Below, piece after piece: positions 29,315-40,147 of a DNA stretch of 64,000 nucleotides. Position 1 is the first letter of the stretch. Every line of letters begins with the position of its first letter. Source of the DNA: Sporothrix humicola (Eukaryota; Ascomycota; Sordariomycetes; Ophiostomatales; Ophiostomataceae); contig WNYE01000018.1 in NCBI GenBank assembly GCA_021396245.1, forward strand, positions 248,001 to 312,000, given 5' to 3'. A program made the position numbers and the translations under genes. The notes below the pieces were generated by a model. That model saw only the letters and a program-made list of their open reading frames with translations. It ran no database searches and was not told the DNA's origin.

Positions 29315-30580
29315 ATGAGACCGGCTACGTCCGTGCTGCGCCAGGCGCGCCTTGCGCAGCCCTCAACGGCCGCGCGCCGTCTGTTCTCGTCGTCGCCCGC
29401 ACGGCTCGAGCGGTACGGCTTCATCGGCCTCGGCCAGATGGGCTACCAGATGGCCAAGAACCTGCAGAGCAAGCTGACGCCGGCTGACTCGGTGCGGCTG
29501 TTTGACATCAACAAGGCCGCTGTCCAGCAGCTGGCCAGCGAGGTGTCGGCGACGGGTGCCTCCGTGGAGGTTGTCCCCAGCGTCGCCGATGCCGCAAAAG
29601 AGGCGGTAAGTTACTCTCCCCGTTGCCTTCCATTTCTAGAAACACACCCCACCATTTGGTGCTCTGCACCCTCTCCCGTCCTATGATGAGTATGTTTATA
29701 TGATCTAAGTTGGGGCCGGAGTCAGTCCCGGCCCTCTGATGATTAATTTATCTTTGAAAGCCAATCCTCTGAGGACATCTCTTATTTTACCATTTATGTT
29801 TGCATCTACGTCACACACATATTTTTGTGTTCACTGCTAACAAGTCAGGACTACGTCGTCACCGTTCTGCCCGAGCCCGTGCACGTCAAGGGCGTCTACA
29901 AGGAGATCCTGGCCGGCGGCCTGTCTGCCGCGTCCACGCCGTCCAAGAAGCCTGTGTTTGTCGACTGCTCGACCATTGACCCCTCGACGTCGCGGGCCGT
30001 CGCCAAGACCGTTCAGGAGGCTGGCGGCGAGTTTGTCGATGCGCCCATGTCGGGCGGTGTTGTCGGTGCCACGGCCGGTACCCTGACGTTTATGCTGGGC
30101 TGCCCCCAGGCCCTCGTGTCGTCGGTCGAGCCTCTGCTGATGCACATGGGCCGCCGTGTCCTGCTCTGCGGTGAGCAGGGCGCCGGTCTGTCGGCCAAGC
30201 TCGCCAACAACTACCTGCTGGCCATCAACAACATTGGCACCGCCGAGGCCATGAACCTGGGCGTGCAGTGGGGCCTGGACCCCAAGGTTCTGGCGAGCGT
30301 GATCAACGTCAGCACGGGCAAGTGCTGGCCCTCGGAGGTCAACAACCCCGTGGCGGGTGTTGTGCCCACCGCCCCGGCCAACCGCGACTACGCCGGTGGC
30401 TTCGGCATCAGCCTGATGAAGAAGGACCTGAAGCTGGCGATTGCTGCTGCTGAGGAGGCGGGCGCTAAGCTGGCGCTAGCCGATTCGGCACGGGGACTAT
30501 ACGAGGCTGCGGAGGCGGACGAGACGTGCAAGGGCCGTGATTTCTCGGTCGTGTACCGGTACCTTGGCGGCAAGGAGTAG
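29315..30580 (+). CDS. 3-hydroxyisobutyrate dehydrogenase, mitochondrial
   Basis: Exons 29315-29605 and 29849-30580 with a 243-nt intron; 340 aa. Residues 1 to about 30 are Arg/Ser/Ala-rich without acids, a mitochondrial presequence. The NAD-binding motif is GLGQMG (38-43). The substrate motif FVDAPMSGGVVGATAGTL and the catalytic Lys214 in AGLSAKLANN are present, and the C-terminal half carries the family helix bundle ending DFSVVYRYLG. It oxidises 3-hydroxyisobutyrate to methylmalonate semialdehyde in valine breakdown. A related beta-hydroxyacid dehydrogenase is the only alternative; the presequence and motifs favour HIBADH. Confidence 0.93.
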
Positions 30581-33243
30581 AGCGTCGAGTGTAGACAACA
30601 AACAAAAGTAAAAAATCAACGGCGCTCGGCGTCGAAAAAGTACATAGTCATGAACAAAAATAGACGAAAATTCATGTTACCAAAAGTCCCCGAAAGAACA
30701 GTGAAAGCTGTTGGTCGGAAAACGCACCGAACCAGTGGGATGGATTTGAGAGAGCACCATGATTTGTCTCTGGACGCAGAACTCAGCAGTCGGTAGAATA
30801 GATAGTCCGTGTTGGCCGACAATGACACTCTGGAAGTGCCAAGACTTGGGAGCTGCAAGATATTGGGGAGTCGGAGTTCGAGGCTATCGACTTGCCCTTT
30901 TGGGCGATCATCTCGTATGGGTGTTGAGCGAATATGAGAGACCTGGTTGGTGTTGGTTCCTGCCATAGGGCAGAAGCAGCTTTTGTTCAGCGGCCCGGAC
31001 GCCACGCTTTAGCACACAAGGCCCAGATTTGACACTTTCGTTCTGGCCTCAAAATGCCCAGGAGGAGCAAACATAAGAACTCCAGCTCCACTGTTGTCGG
31101 AAGTGATGGCTTCCGGGGCTAAACTGCAGGGTAGGCTGCAGGGAGGTTTGCTGGAGGGTTGCGATGAGGCAGAAAGGAAAAGTCGCCTGGGAAGGCAAAC
31201 ATACCAGGCGAATATTGAATATTGGACATATGGTTGCGTCCTTGGGTAGAAGAAAAGAACGCCATGGCCATCGAGGGTTTATATGCCTTTTCACATGTTT
31301 GAAGATGCACGTCGGTGATTGATGCATTCGCTGTGTTGGAGAGGATTCGGAAAAAAAGGAAAACGAGTTCTGAATGCCAAACCCGAAAAACACGGACAGA
31401 CTCTCGACGCCGATTATCGATGCAATGTTGAATCGGTACGGTCGGACCTTTTGTTCCTCCAGGAATTCCAAGGATTCCCCAGTGGATTCATCAGGATCGT
31501 TGACAGGTGAGAGAGGAGACAAGGTCAAGGAAGGATGACAATGAGATTGGAGATGAGATTGAAAGCTTGTGTAAATCAAGGCTCATACTCTTCTCATCGA
31601 GTTTCTTACATTTCTCACATCCTATCTGATTTTGATGACGGTGAGCTTTTTGGCAGGTGTATCTCACCTCCGGTATTGACACTGACAGACTTGATAGACT
31701 GGATGAAATTTAACAAACCACTAGATCCGCTGTAATTTCTTTGCCTCTGTAGTCTGGTGGTGTCAGATGAAAAGCGTGGAACGAAAGCGTGGCAGGCGTT
31801 GCAAGCCGGCGTATTTCCTCCTCGAGTCAGTCTGATGTATGGACCTTTTGGCCAATCAGCATACTGCATATACGCGTATTCCACTTTTGTTTCTTGCGAC
31901 TTTTAGGCCCCGAGCGCCCGCGCTCCAAGATGCGCCGGACATAATACAACAGAATCGGCCGGTCAGGGGAAGAGCGATCGAGTTGGCCCCAGAAAATTTC
32001 TAGGGCAGTCGCAACGCGAGGCTTGAAGACGTAAAACAAGATACAATAAAAAACCAAAACAGATGGAAACAATCGCGGCCTCCAATATCCAAGCGAGACC
32101 TCGTTCTACGGTCCGGCGGGGCATTCAAAATAAGCTGTGAGAAGCAACGATGCGCGAAGATGCACTCCAAGACTCGGTACGACGGTAGGGTTGCATTGGA
32201 CATGATGACTGCTGGGAATGTGCTGCAGGAAACTGGTGGGTGCTGGGGTTGTAGCACGGCAGGGCGGTACAGAGCAATACGCGAGGTGCTCGCTAAAGAT
32301 TTTGGAGGGGAATCGCGGAGGTTCGCTTCGGGGCTTTGTTTCTTCTTTCCTTTTGCGAGGGTGTCTAGGAAAGGTCTTCGGTCGCACCTTCCACGTCAGT
32401 CGCACAAAGAAATGATCGACTCTGCTGTCTATTTTTACAAAAAAAAATATTAAAGAAACAAGACGTGAATCTATGAATCACCAACCGCAAGTATTTGAAT
32501 GCGCCATATCAAAAACTCAAATAAAATATCGCCCTTTTCATGAAAGTAATTACTTCCTCCTCGCGTTCTCCCCACCATTTGGCAAGAAAGTTTAGCAGTT
32601 AGTGGCTTGTCGCTTCGCTCGCGAGAGCCAAGCCAGCGGGACCAGAATAAAGAAGGAGAAACGAGCGGGAGAAAGTGGGGAGACAAAGACAAACCGATGA
32701 AAGTGACAAGATGAGAGCGCGAGGAGCAAAAGGAGCAAGAGGAAAATACTCGTACTGGCGACGATATGACTGGTCGGATGGCCCCGTACTCCGTAGAAAA
32801 TACGCGGGCAGCCGCTATGTCAGACGCTACGGTCGTTCCTTCCCAAGCGCAGTGAGAAACAGCAAAGCTCCACCGGGAACTTTCCTGTTTGGCCCCTTCC
32901 TGTTTTGTTTCTTTCATGGGCTCGATGGGCTTTCCTTTTATGGCCCTGTGGTCCCCTTCCGCCTTGACGGGATATTTTTATTTTTCTGGTTCTCTCATTT
33001 CAAAGCAACCTTGTTGATCCTGCGTCAATATTTTATTTATCGTTCCCTTTCCCACCCTCGTTTCTGTTTCCGTTTTTGTTTCCTCCCCTTTCCCTTCTCT
33101 CGCATCTATCCAGTCCACGATGGTGTAGATCTCCAGATCGCTTACAACTCGACGACAATCCCAGTCTCTCTCAACGTCAGACGTATTCGACGACAAATCA
33201 ACAACACTCTTTCCCCACGACGCTTCTCCCCCACGCCGCCGCC
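30581..33243. other. Long intergenic region
   Basis: 2.66 kb without an accepted gene. 30620-31580 has short overlapping frames on both strands with no domain. 32460-32880 is mixed and 32880-33243 is the C+T-rich leader of the RTA1 gene. Nothing repeated or structured was noticed. Confidence 0.4.
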
Positions 33244-34356
33244 ATGACTCTCAACCTCACGGCGCATCCTTTCAAAAACTGCTTCGAGGTCACGGAACTG
33301 TGCCCCGTCCAGGCCACGACACTCGGCTACTATCCCAATGTCGGCATCAACGCCTTCTTTGCGGTCGGTTTCGGCCTCTCGACACTCGCACTGCTGGTAG
33401 TCCTCTTCTTCGGCCTGTTTGGCCGCCGCACCTGGGGCTATTCGTGTTTCATTGCGGCCGGCGCGGCACTCGAACTCGCGGGATATGCAGCAAGAGTCCC
33501 TCTTCACAGCAACCCCTGGAACAAGGACGCCTTTGAGACGCAGATTTGTGCCATTATTCTCGCCCCGACCCTCATTTGCATCGGCATCTACCTGACCCTC
33601 CAGCATGTCTGCCTCGCCCTCTGCCCGGCCCTCTCGCGCGTCCGCCCGACTCTGTACCCGTGGCTATTTGTGCCGCTCGATGTGAGCTGCCTGCTTGTCC
33701 AGGCCGCCGGCGGTGCTCTCGCTGCTTCGGCCGGTTATACCAACACCAAGCTGCTGAACGCTGGCAACCACCTCATTATTGCCGGCATCATCCTGCAGGT
33801 TGTTGTCCTCGCCCTCTTTGGCGTCGCCTCGCTCGACTACTACATCCGCGTCAAGAAGTGGATCGCCGGCCGCGACTCCAAGGGCCGCCAGCCGACCGAG
33901 GCTGCTGTGGCGCTGTGGAACAACAAGCGCTTCCGCACGTTTGGCATTGCCGTGTCGGTCGGCTACGTCTGCATCCTGATCCGATGCATCTACCGTGTCG
34001 CCGAAATGGCCGGCGGCTGGGGCAACAAGATCATGCAAGACGAGCCGTCGTTTATTGTGCTGGAGGGCTTCATGATCCTGATCGCCGTTGTCATCCTGGC
34101 CGGTTTCCAGCCGGGCTTCTTCTTCCCGCAAATGGCCAACGGCCGCAAGCAGCGCCTAGCCATGGAGGCAGAGGCCATGCGGGCAAGCGGCGCTGAGGCG
34201 GGTGAGGGCGTCTCGTCAGAGGACAAGACGGTTGGTGCACCAGAAGCGGTAGCAGCACGAGCGGCAGCCAACCAGCACACCGATACGGAGACGGAGAAGA
34301 ACGATGTGGTCAGCCCAGTGGCCGCCGACAAGGAGACGGGCGATGTTGTGAGGTGA
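33244..34356 (+). CDS. RTA1 family lipid-translocating/resistance membrane protein
   Basis: 370 aa, intronless. Seven hydrophobic helices lie near residues 36-59, 66-83, 98-123, 140-162, 172-198, 232-251 and 267-287, with an N-glycosylation site NLT at 4-6. Family motifs are clear: ELAGYAAR (77-84), LAPTLICIGIYLTLQH (106-121), PLDVSCLLVQAAGG (144-157), IRCIYRVAEMAGG (246-258) and the Glu-containing last helix followed by FQPGF. The cytosolic tail is Ala/Glu-rich. Members include yeast Rsb1 (sphingoid base release), Rta1 and Rtm1. Substrate here is unknown. It differs strongly in length from the other RTA1-like protein at 3.2-5.5 kb. Confidence 0.92.
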   Translation: MTLNLTAHPFKNCFEVTELCPVQATTLGYYPNVGINAFFAVGFGLSTLALLVVLFFGLFGRRTWGYSCFIAAGAALELAGYAARVPLHSNPWNKDAFETQICAIILAPTLICIGIYLTLQHVCLALCPALSRVRPTLYPWLFVPLDVSCLLVQAAGGALAASAGYTNTKLLNAGNHLIIAGIILQVVVLALFGVASLDYYIRVKKWIAGRDSKGRQPTEAAVALWNNKRFRTFGIAVSVGYVCILIRCIYRVAEMAGGWGNKIMQDEPSFIVLEGFMILIAVVILAGFQPGFFFPQMANGRKQRLAMEAEAMRASGAEAGEGVSSEDKTVGAPEAVAARAAANQHTDTETEKNDVVSPVAADKETGDVVR

Positions 34357-35301
34357 AAATGGTGAGAGTTTTGGCTCTTGACTTCTATTCTGTCTTTTTT
34401 TTTTTTTTTTTTTTTTGGTTATTTACCCAAGCATGCATTTTGGATCTGCTTTCACCTGCCATTTATTGTACGATCTCATCCAGTTTTCATTACATCTAGA
34501 CTAGACACTCGTTTGCAATGATTTCCATTTCTTTTTTGTTTACCAATGTCGTTATCTTCTAACCAGCCATTTGGATATCGAATGCAATTGCAATTTATTC
34601 ACTTATGGGGTTCGTCAGTCCGTGTTTCGTTCAATTTGTCTGCACGTGGCATTCAGCCAAAATGAAAGTCAAGTCTTTTACAATGAGAGATCGACAGTCT
34701 TGCTATCGTCTATCTTACTCTCAGTGCTTACCAACCAAAGGCAGCAGAATAGGAACACGCTACGAACCGAAGAATCACCAAATCGCCAAACTGCAGCAAA
34801 ACAAAATCAATCGAGCAATTAACCTTATTTTTTAGGCATTGGCAGCTCATCGACGGTACTTTGTACTTTTGATTGTTTGTGAGCTGTCCCCTGTCCACCC
34901 CTCTTTGTTTGGAGATTGTTTGGGCGGTCTTGGTCTTGTTTGTGGTCCTGTTTGGCCCTGGTTGGCCCTGTTTGCTTTCGATTGACCGTTGCCTAAAATT
35001 TAGACTTTTCTTATGGGGAAGCCTGGAACGACCTCCACACCGACTTACACTTGCGGGACACACTTTACGCACACATTACACTCAACAACGCCTGCCCTTT
35101 GCATCGATTTGCGTAAGCCGGCCGCATCATCGCTTTCTGTGAAATGTGGTTGACTACTGTTGACCAAGGCATTAATATCCGGCCTGGATGGAAGTGAAAT
35201 AACAGAATATTTTTCAACGACTTTTCTTTCAAATTTGTTTTTCTTTCATACGACAATTTTATTCGTTCACTCGTCGACATCAGCTCGTTCACACTCTCAC
35301 C
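34357..35301. other. Intergenic region with poly-T tract
   Basis: A 22-base T run lies at 34395-34416 just after the RTA1 gene. The rest is unremarkable; 35200-35301 is the T+C-rich leader of the peptidase gene. No gene supported. Confidence 0.45.
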
Positions 35302-37788
35302 ATGGTCCTCCGTCAACAACTCACGCCCGAGACATTTCTCGAGGCGCCTCGCCGGTCGGCAGCCGTGCCCAGCCCTTCGGGCCGCGTTGCTTTTTTCACA
35401 GTCTCAACACACACTTTTGTCGACGATGGCAACCTGCAGGGCAACACGACCAAGGAACTGTTTTCGCTAGATGTAGGGACAGGCTCATCGTGGCCCTTCT
35501 CGGTTGGGGAGAACAACGATGTCTCCAAGCTGGGTGACATGGCCTGGATTCCCGGATCGGCCGACGAACTCCTGTGGTTAAGACCACTCCCGAATGGATC
35601 GACCGAAGTCGTGGTCGCATCGGCCACGTACAGCCAAGACGACCAGCCCAAATATCAACCATATGTTGCCGGCGTTGTGGATGCACCTATCAAATCACTG
35701 CGGCTCAAGCTCTTGCCAGACGGATCTGTTGCTTTTGCCGTCGCCGGGCAGGTGGCATCCAATGGACAATTGTTCAACGCAAAGGCACCGCTTCGACCCA
35801 TGTCACAGAATATTCCGGTCGAGGACAGACTGATCGATCTCGGATTCGACGCGGCAGAGCCTGCCGTCCCATCAATTTCCGACAACTCAGCGCCTCCCAA
35901 ACCCGGCAGCTCTGCTCGCATCTACGACACTTGGCAGGTTCGTTCCTGGGACCGGTATCTACCACCTCAGCCGTATTCTATCTGGTACGGCAGCCTCACA
36001 CGGCATCCGTCACTGTCGACCTTTTCGAGCGACCCGTCCTTTGTCTGGTCACTGAGCCCGCTTCACAACGCTTTGCAGCATGCACCTCCACGCTTCGAGG
36101 CTCCCTTTGGCATCTACGACCAGGGCGACCCGACGTCCGCCTACGATATCGGCAGCCAAGGCGTCGTCTTTGTCATTCGCGACCCAGCGCCGGCCGACAT
36201 GTCCCACACAAGCTGCACCGAAGTGTACTATGTGCCGCTGGACTCGTTTGCGGCGCCGACGGCCTACAAGCCGGCACGGATACGTGTTTCGAGTGCAGGC
36301 GGCAGCCCCTACTCCAGCCCTGCTGGCGGCAGTCCTCCCGGCGTGTCGGAGAATCCGCGGTTCTCGCCGGACGGAACCATGGTTGCCTTTTTGTGGGCAC
36401 CCCTGGCCTGCCCGGCCGATCTGCGCGTGCACCTGGGCCACATCGTCTCGGGCGCCGTGCACGACGTGTCGATTGTGGTTGCTGCTCCTGGTGAAGAGGC
36501 TGCTCTGGTGTCTCGCCGTGAAGGAGGTCCAGTCCCGTTTGCGTTTGAGTTTGCGCCGTCTGGCAAAGCTGTGTTCCTGGAAGCGCACGACTGCGGCCGC
36601 AAGAGCCTGTTTGTGATGGAACTGAAAGCCGGAGCGAGGCCGCGACGGGTCAATGGGGGACGTGGAAGTGTGGCAGCCTACCACTTGATTCGGAGAGAGG
36701 GCCGCCGGGCCGACGATGACCGCCTGTCGTCCTACTCTGTCCTGATCTCGGGCTCTTCGTTCATTGAGAGCAGCTTCTATCACATGGTCGACCTTGAAGA
36801 CAACGAGGACGCTGACGCCTTTGAACCGAGAGTTGTCTCGACGGCCAACAAGGACGGTGCCCGATTCGGTCTGAATTACGACAAGCAGGTCTCGGAAATG
36901 TACTTTGAGGGCGGAGGAAGGCCAGAAGACGACAACGCCAACGGCGAGAACCAGGGCGAAAGCTACTTTGTGCAGGCCTGGGTCGTCCGTCCATCGAACC
37001 ACGGCGAGCCGGGCGCGCCCAAGAAACTGCCGCTCGCTCTGCTTGTGCACGGCGGCCCTGAAAGTGCTTTTAACGACGAGTGGCACATGCGGTGGAACGC
37101 CGCCCTCTGGGCCGAGCAGGGTTATGCCGTTGTTCTGCCCAACATTACCGGCAGTCTCGGTTTTGGCCTCGACCACACGACGCGCATCTACAACAACTGG
37201 GGCGGTGCGCCGTACCGAGACCTCGAAAAGTGCATGGCAGCTCTGCGGGATGTGCCCGATATCGACTGTTCCCGCGCCATTGTGGCTGGTGGCAGTTATG
37301 GCGGCTACATGGTCGCCTGGCTGCACGGAAGTCCCTTGGGAAGACAGTTTAATGCTGCCGTCTGCCACGACCCCGTGTTTTCGACAGAGTTCATGGGGCT
37401 GACGTCCGACTACCCCGACGGCATTGCCACGTTTGCTGGCACAGGCTACGCCTGGGAAAATAATGCAAACATTCAGCGGTACAATCCCGCCCGCCCCGAC
37501 CTGATCGCCAAATGGAAGCACAATGCGGCGCCGACCCTCGTTGTCCATAGCGACCAGGACTTCCGCTGCGTTGTCACCGAAGGCCAGTCCATTTTCAGAG
37601 CCCTTCTACTCCAAGGTGTGCCGGCCCGCTACCTCAACTTTTCCGACGAGTGCCACTTTGTGATTAAGCCAGAGAATTCGCTGGTGTGGCATCGAGTCGT
37701 GTTTGACTGGCTGCAGAGATGGAGAGATATCAAAAGGTCGACAACAGGACCGTCAGGACCAGGAGGACCGGTTGCCGAGTTGTTGTAA
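35302..37788 (+). CDS. S9 family prolyl oligopeptidase-like peptidase (DPP5 type)
   Basis: 828 aa, single exon. The N-terminal two thirds form a beta-propeller-like region (PSGRVAFF, LPDGSVAFAVAG, ENPRFSPDGTMVAFLW). The alpha/beta hydrolase domain starts near 570 with LLVHGGPESAF. The catalytic triad is Ser665 in GGSYGGYM, Asp753 in HSDQDFRC and His785 in DECHFV, all in canonical order. Family S9C/DPP5 enzymes release dipeptides or acylated residues from peptide N-termini. Secreted fungal DPP5 has a signal peptide and about 720 aa; this protein lacks a signal and is longer, so a cytosolic form is inferred. Large open frames on the other strand and in another frame are shadows. It converges on the Hsp31-like gene with 120 bp between. 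Confidence 0.92.
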   Translation: MVLRQQLTPETFLEAPRRSAAVPSPSGRVAFFTVSTHTFVDDGNLQGNTTKELFSLDVGTGSSWPFSVGENNDVSKLGDMAWIPGSADELLWLRPLPNGSTEVVVASATYSQDDQPKYQPYVAGVVDAPIKSLRLKLLPDGSVAFAVAGQVASNGQLFNAKAPLRPMSQNIPVEDRLIDLGFDAAEPAVPSISDNSAPPKPGSSARIYDTWQVRSWDRYLPPQPYSIWYGSLTRHPSLSTFSSDPSFVWSLSPLHNALQHAPPRFEAPFGIYDQGDPTSAYDIGSQGVVFVIRDPAPADMSHTSCTEVYYVPLDSFAAPTAYKPARIRVSSAGGSPYSSPAGGSPPGVSENPRFSPDGTMVAFLWAPLACPADLRVHLGHIVSGAVHDVSIVVAAPGEEAALVSRREGGPVPFAFEFAPSGKAVFLEAHDCGRKSLFVMELKAGARPRRVNGGRGSVAAYHLIRREGRRADDDRLSSYSVLISGSSFIESSFYHMVDLEDNEDADAFEPRVVSTANKDGARFGLNYDKQVSEMYFEGGGRPEDDNANGENQGESYFVQAWVVRPSNHGEPGAPKKLPLALLVHGGPESAFNDEWHMRWNAALWAEQGYAVVLPNITGSLGFGLDHTTRIYNNWGGAPYRDLEKCMAALRDVPDIDCSRAIVAGGSYGGYMVAWLHGSPLGRQFNAAVCHDPVFSTEFMGLTSDYPDGIATFAGTGYAWENNANIQRYNPARPDLIAKWKHNAAPTLVVHSDQDFRCVVTEGQSIFRALLLQGVPARYLNFSDECHFVIKPENSLVWHRVVFDWLQRWRDIKRSTTGPSGPGGPVAELL

Positions 37789-37908
37789 ATTCTCATGGGA
37801 CACAATTCGAAATGTCACGCCGGTTATGTAAACTGATTTTTATTATTTATCAAATTGAGATACCAGATGCCTTTTCAAGATACATGCACCGGTGACTTTA
37901 TCTGCTAG

Positions 37909-38688
37909 TTACGGCATATATGCCTTGACAGCCCCGACAATCGCCGCGCCAACGCCCTTGGCGCTCGCCGGGTTCTGGCCCGTGATCAGCTTGCCGTCCA
38001 CAACTACCTTCTCGCCCCAGAGCTCGGCGGCCTTTTCAAAGTTGCCGCCGACCTCCTTGAGGCGCGTCTCCAGCAAAAAGGGGACGACGCCCTCGAGCTG
38101 CGCGGCCTTCTCCTCGGCGTCGGTAAACGAGTTGACGCGCCGGCCGCTCACCAGGAACGGCTGGCTCTCGTCGTTGTTGAGGCGCACATTGGCCAGCGCC
38201 GCGGGGCCGTGGCACACCGCCGACAGCACCTTGCCCTCGGCCGCAAACGCCGCCGCCAGCCGGTGGCTCTCCTTGTCAAACGCCAGGTCGTACATGGGGC
38301 CGTGGCCGCCCGGGTAGAAGAGGGCGTCGTACTTCTTGGCCGTCGCCTGGGCCGTGGCGTCGTCGCCGGCGAGCTCGCGCAGCGGGATCGTGTCGGCCCA
38401 GACAGACTTTTTGTTATTGAGGAACGCGACCGACGAGGCGTCCTCCTTAAAGGCCTCGACCGACGACGGGTCCAGCGGGGCCTCGCCGCCCTTGGGCGAC
38501 GCGACGACTACCTCGAAGCCGGCCTCGACAAACTCGTCATACGGGTGGGCGAATTCGGGCTGAACGTCAGTGGGCATTCAATTTGATTTGTAGACGGAAG
38601 AGGGACCTACCAGATACCATCCCGTCTTCTTGCCCGTGTCGCCGAGCTTGTCGTGCGAGCTGAGAACAACGAGAATCTTGGGGGCCAT
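37909..38688 (-). CDS. DJ-1/PfpI family, Hsp31-like glyoxalase III/chaperone
   Basis: Exons 38688-38611 and 38559-37909, 51-nt intron (GTAGGT, TTCAG), 242 aa. The join restores GWYLPEFAHPYDEF. The triad residues match yeast Hsp31: Glu28, Cys142 in SAVCHGP and His143; PGGHGP precedes them. Family members convert methylglyoxal to D-lactate without glutathione and act as stress holdases. The length is near that of Hsp31 (237 aa). A TATA box 136 bp upstream suits an inducible stress gene. The frame open beyond exon 2 (to 38577) uses an ATG inside the intron and would lose Glu28, so the spliced form is preferred. Confidence 0.93.
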
Positions 38689-40147
38689 TTTGAAGAGAGT
38701 TGAAGAGAGGTTGAAGATCAATTGGGTTGGATAGGTTGATGTGGTACGATATGGTCAATTGATGATACTTTGAATGAATTGCTTCTCTCTGTTACATCGC
38801 GGGGCAGCGCGGGGCTTTTTGCTCTTTTATACTTGGGAGGATCGCCTTCAAAGAGCTGACGTCTTTCTTCTCTTTCATTCCACAAAATGCAGGTCGTTGA
38901 CGTAGCACGTTGCCCTAAAAGCGCCAAAAAAAAAAAGCTACAAGACCGTTGCAACGGCAATTGGATTCGACTTCAAAGCTACAAGGAGCTACTGCAAAGG
39001 GGAGCTAGCTGCAGCTGTTGTTCCTACAAAAAGATCAAGGCCGAGAAAAAAGCGAGGGCAAACGATTGTAGATCTTTGTCTGTCGCAAATCGGTGAACGG
39101 AGCCATACGCTGTAGAGCTTCAGTCTTGGCGGGTTACGTCACTTTGCCCCTGGGCTACAGAGCTCTAACTCTTTTTCAACAGCTAAAGTACTCGACCGTG
39201 CACAAGTACGTGCTCGTTGCAGCAACGAGGCAGGTCATTACTAAAACGGTGCCAAAGTCCGACACTACGCATTAATTCTCCTAGTCCGGTAGTGATGAGA
39301 CGATGCGGACAAAACTTCGAGAATTGGTCCATCGGGCCCATTCCCGCAGCCCGGAGCGCGGGACGGCGAGGAAGGTGAATGAAGAAAAGGTGATGCCGGA
39401 GAAGCAATTTTCAATAAACCTCAAGACGAACACGAAAATTGGCACGAAAATTGGCAGAAAAGAACAGTCGGACAGATTGGAAAGCATCTCTAGATGTTGC
39501 TTTCATTTCACCCGACTCTGGTACTTTTGAACCTATTCTACAATTCTTCACCTTCATGTCTGTTTCGATGCCAGTTTTCGGCGGAATTTAGACATGTCCG
39601 GTGCCCCTATTGTTGCCGTTGTTGTTGTTGTTCAAGGTGAACAGATTCTTTCAGTGTTATGCTATTTATGCGTAAAAGTAATGTGGGGCTAATCCGGTTT
39701 CTTATACAATGATTGGCTGGAACCATTTCCTCTCAACACAACATCAATTGCTAAACTTGAACATTGAAGAAGCAGCATCGTCTCCCGACATCCTGTTATT
39801 TGGGCAAAATGGAGTTAAGGAGGCTTGGTCCGCATTATTAATGGGATTTTATCTTCCATAGTTGTCAAGACAAAGCCTGTCAACTCGGCACTTACGACAG
39901 TCTCCGTAGTCCTACAACGAACCCTTGTTTGCCTCTCGTGATACCGCAAATGCCCGAAAAGTGCGACTGCAATGCACATGCAGATGGCCAAATACGTTCT
40001 ACCCCGGCGACACATGTTTCAATTTATGTAGTGCGACTTAAACAATGGGCACAAAGTTTCCAACGAAATTTATTCAATTTCCACTGCCTTTCTCCGCTTG
40101 TGCATTCTGTGCTCTGCAACCCTTGATCATCGTTCCTCCACTCTCCT
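38689..40147. other. Intergenic region, Hsp31-like / dioxygenase
   Basis: Promoter side of the Hsp31-like gene (to about 39000), then unremarkable DNA with a short GTT-repeat near 39610-39632. 39800-40147 is the 3' flank of the dioxygenase gene. No gene is supported. Confidence 0.45.
38824..38831 (-). promoter_or_regulatory. TATA box of Hsp31-like gene
   Basis: TATAAAAG on the minus strand, 135 bp before the ATG at 38688. Confidence 0.6.

Noticed and set aside
35574..36494. 306-codon plus-strand frame inside the S9 peptidase gene
   Set aside because: Out-of-frame reading of the same coding DNA; low-complexity composition.
36049..37548. 499-codon open frame on the minus strand inside the S9 peptidase gene
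   Set aside because: Antisense shadow of GC-rich codons; no domain, while the plus strand has an intact catalytic triad.
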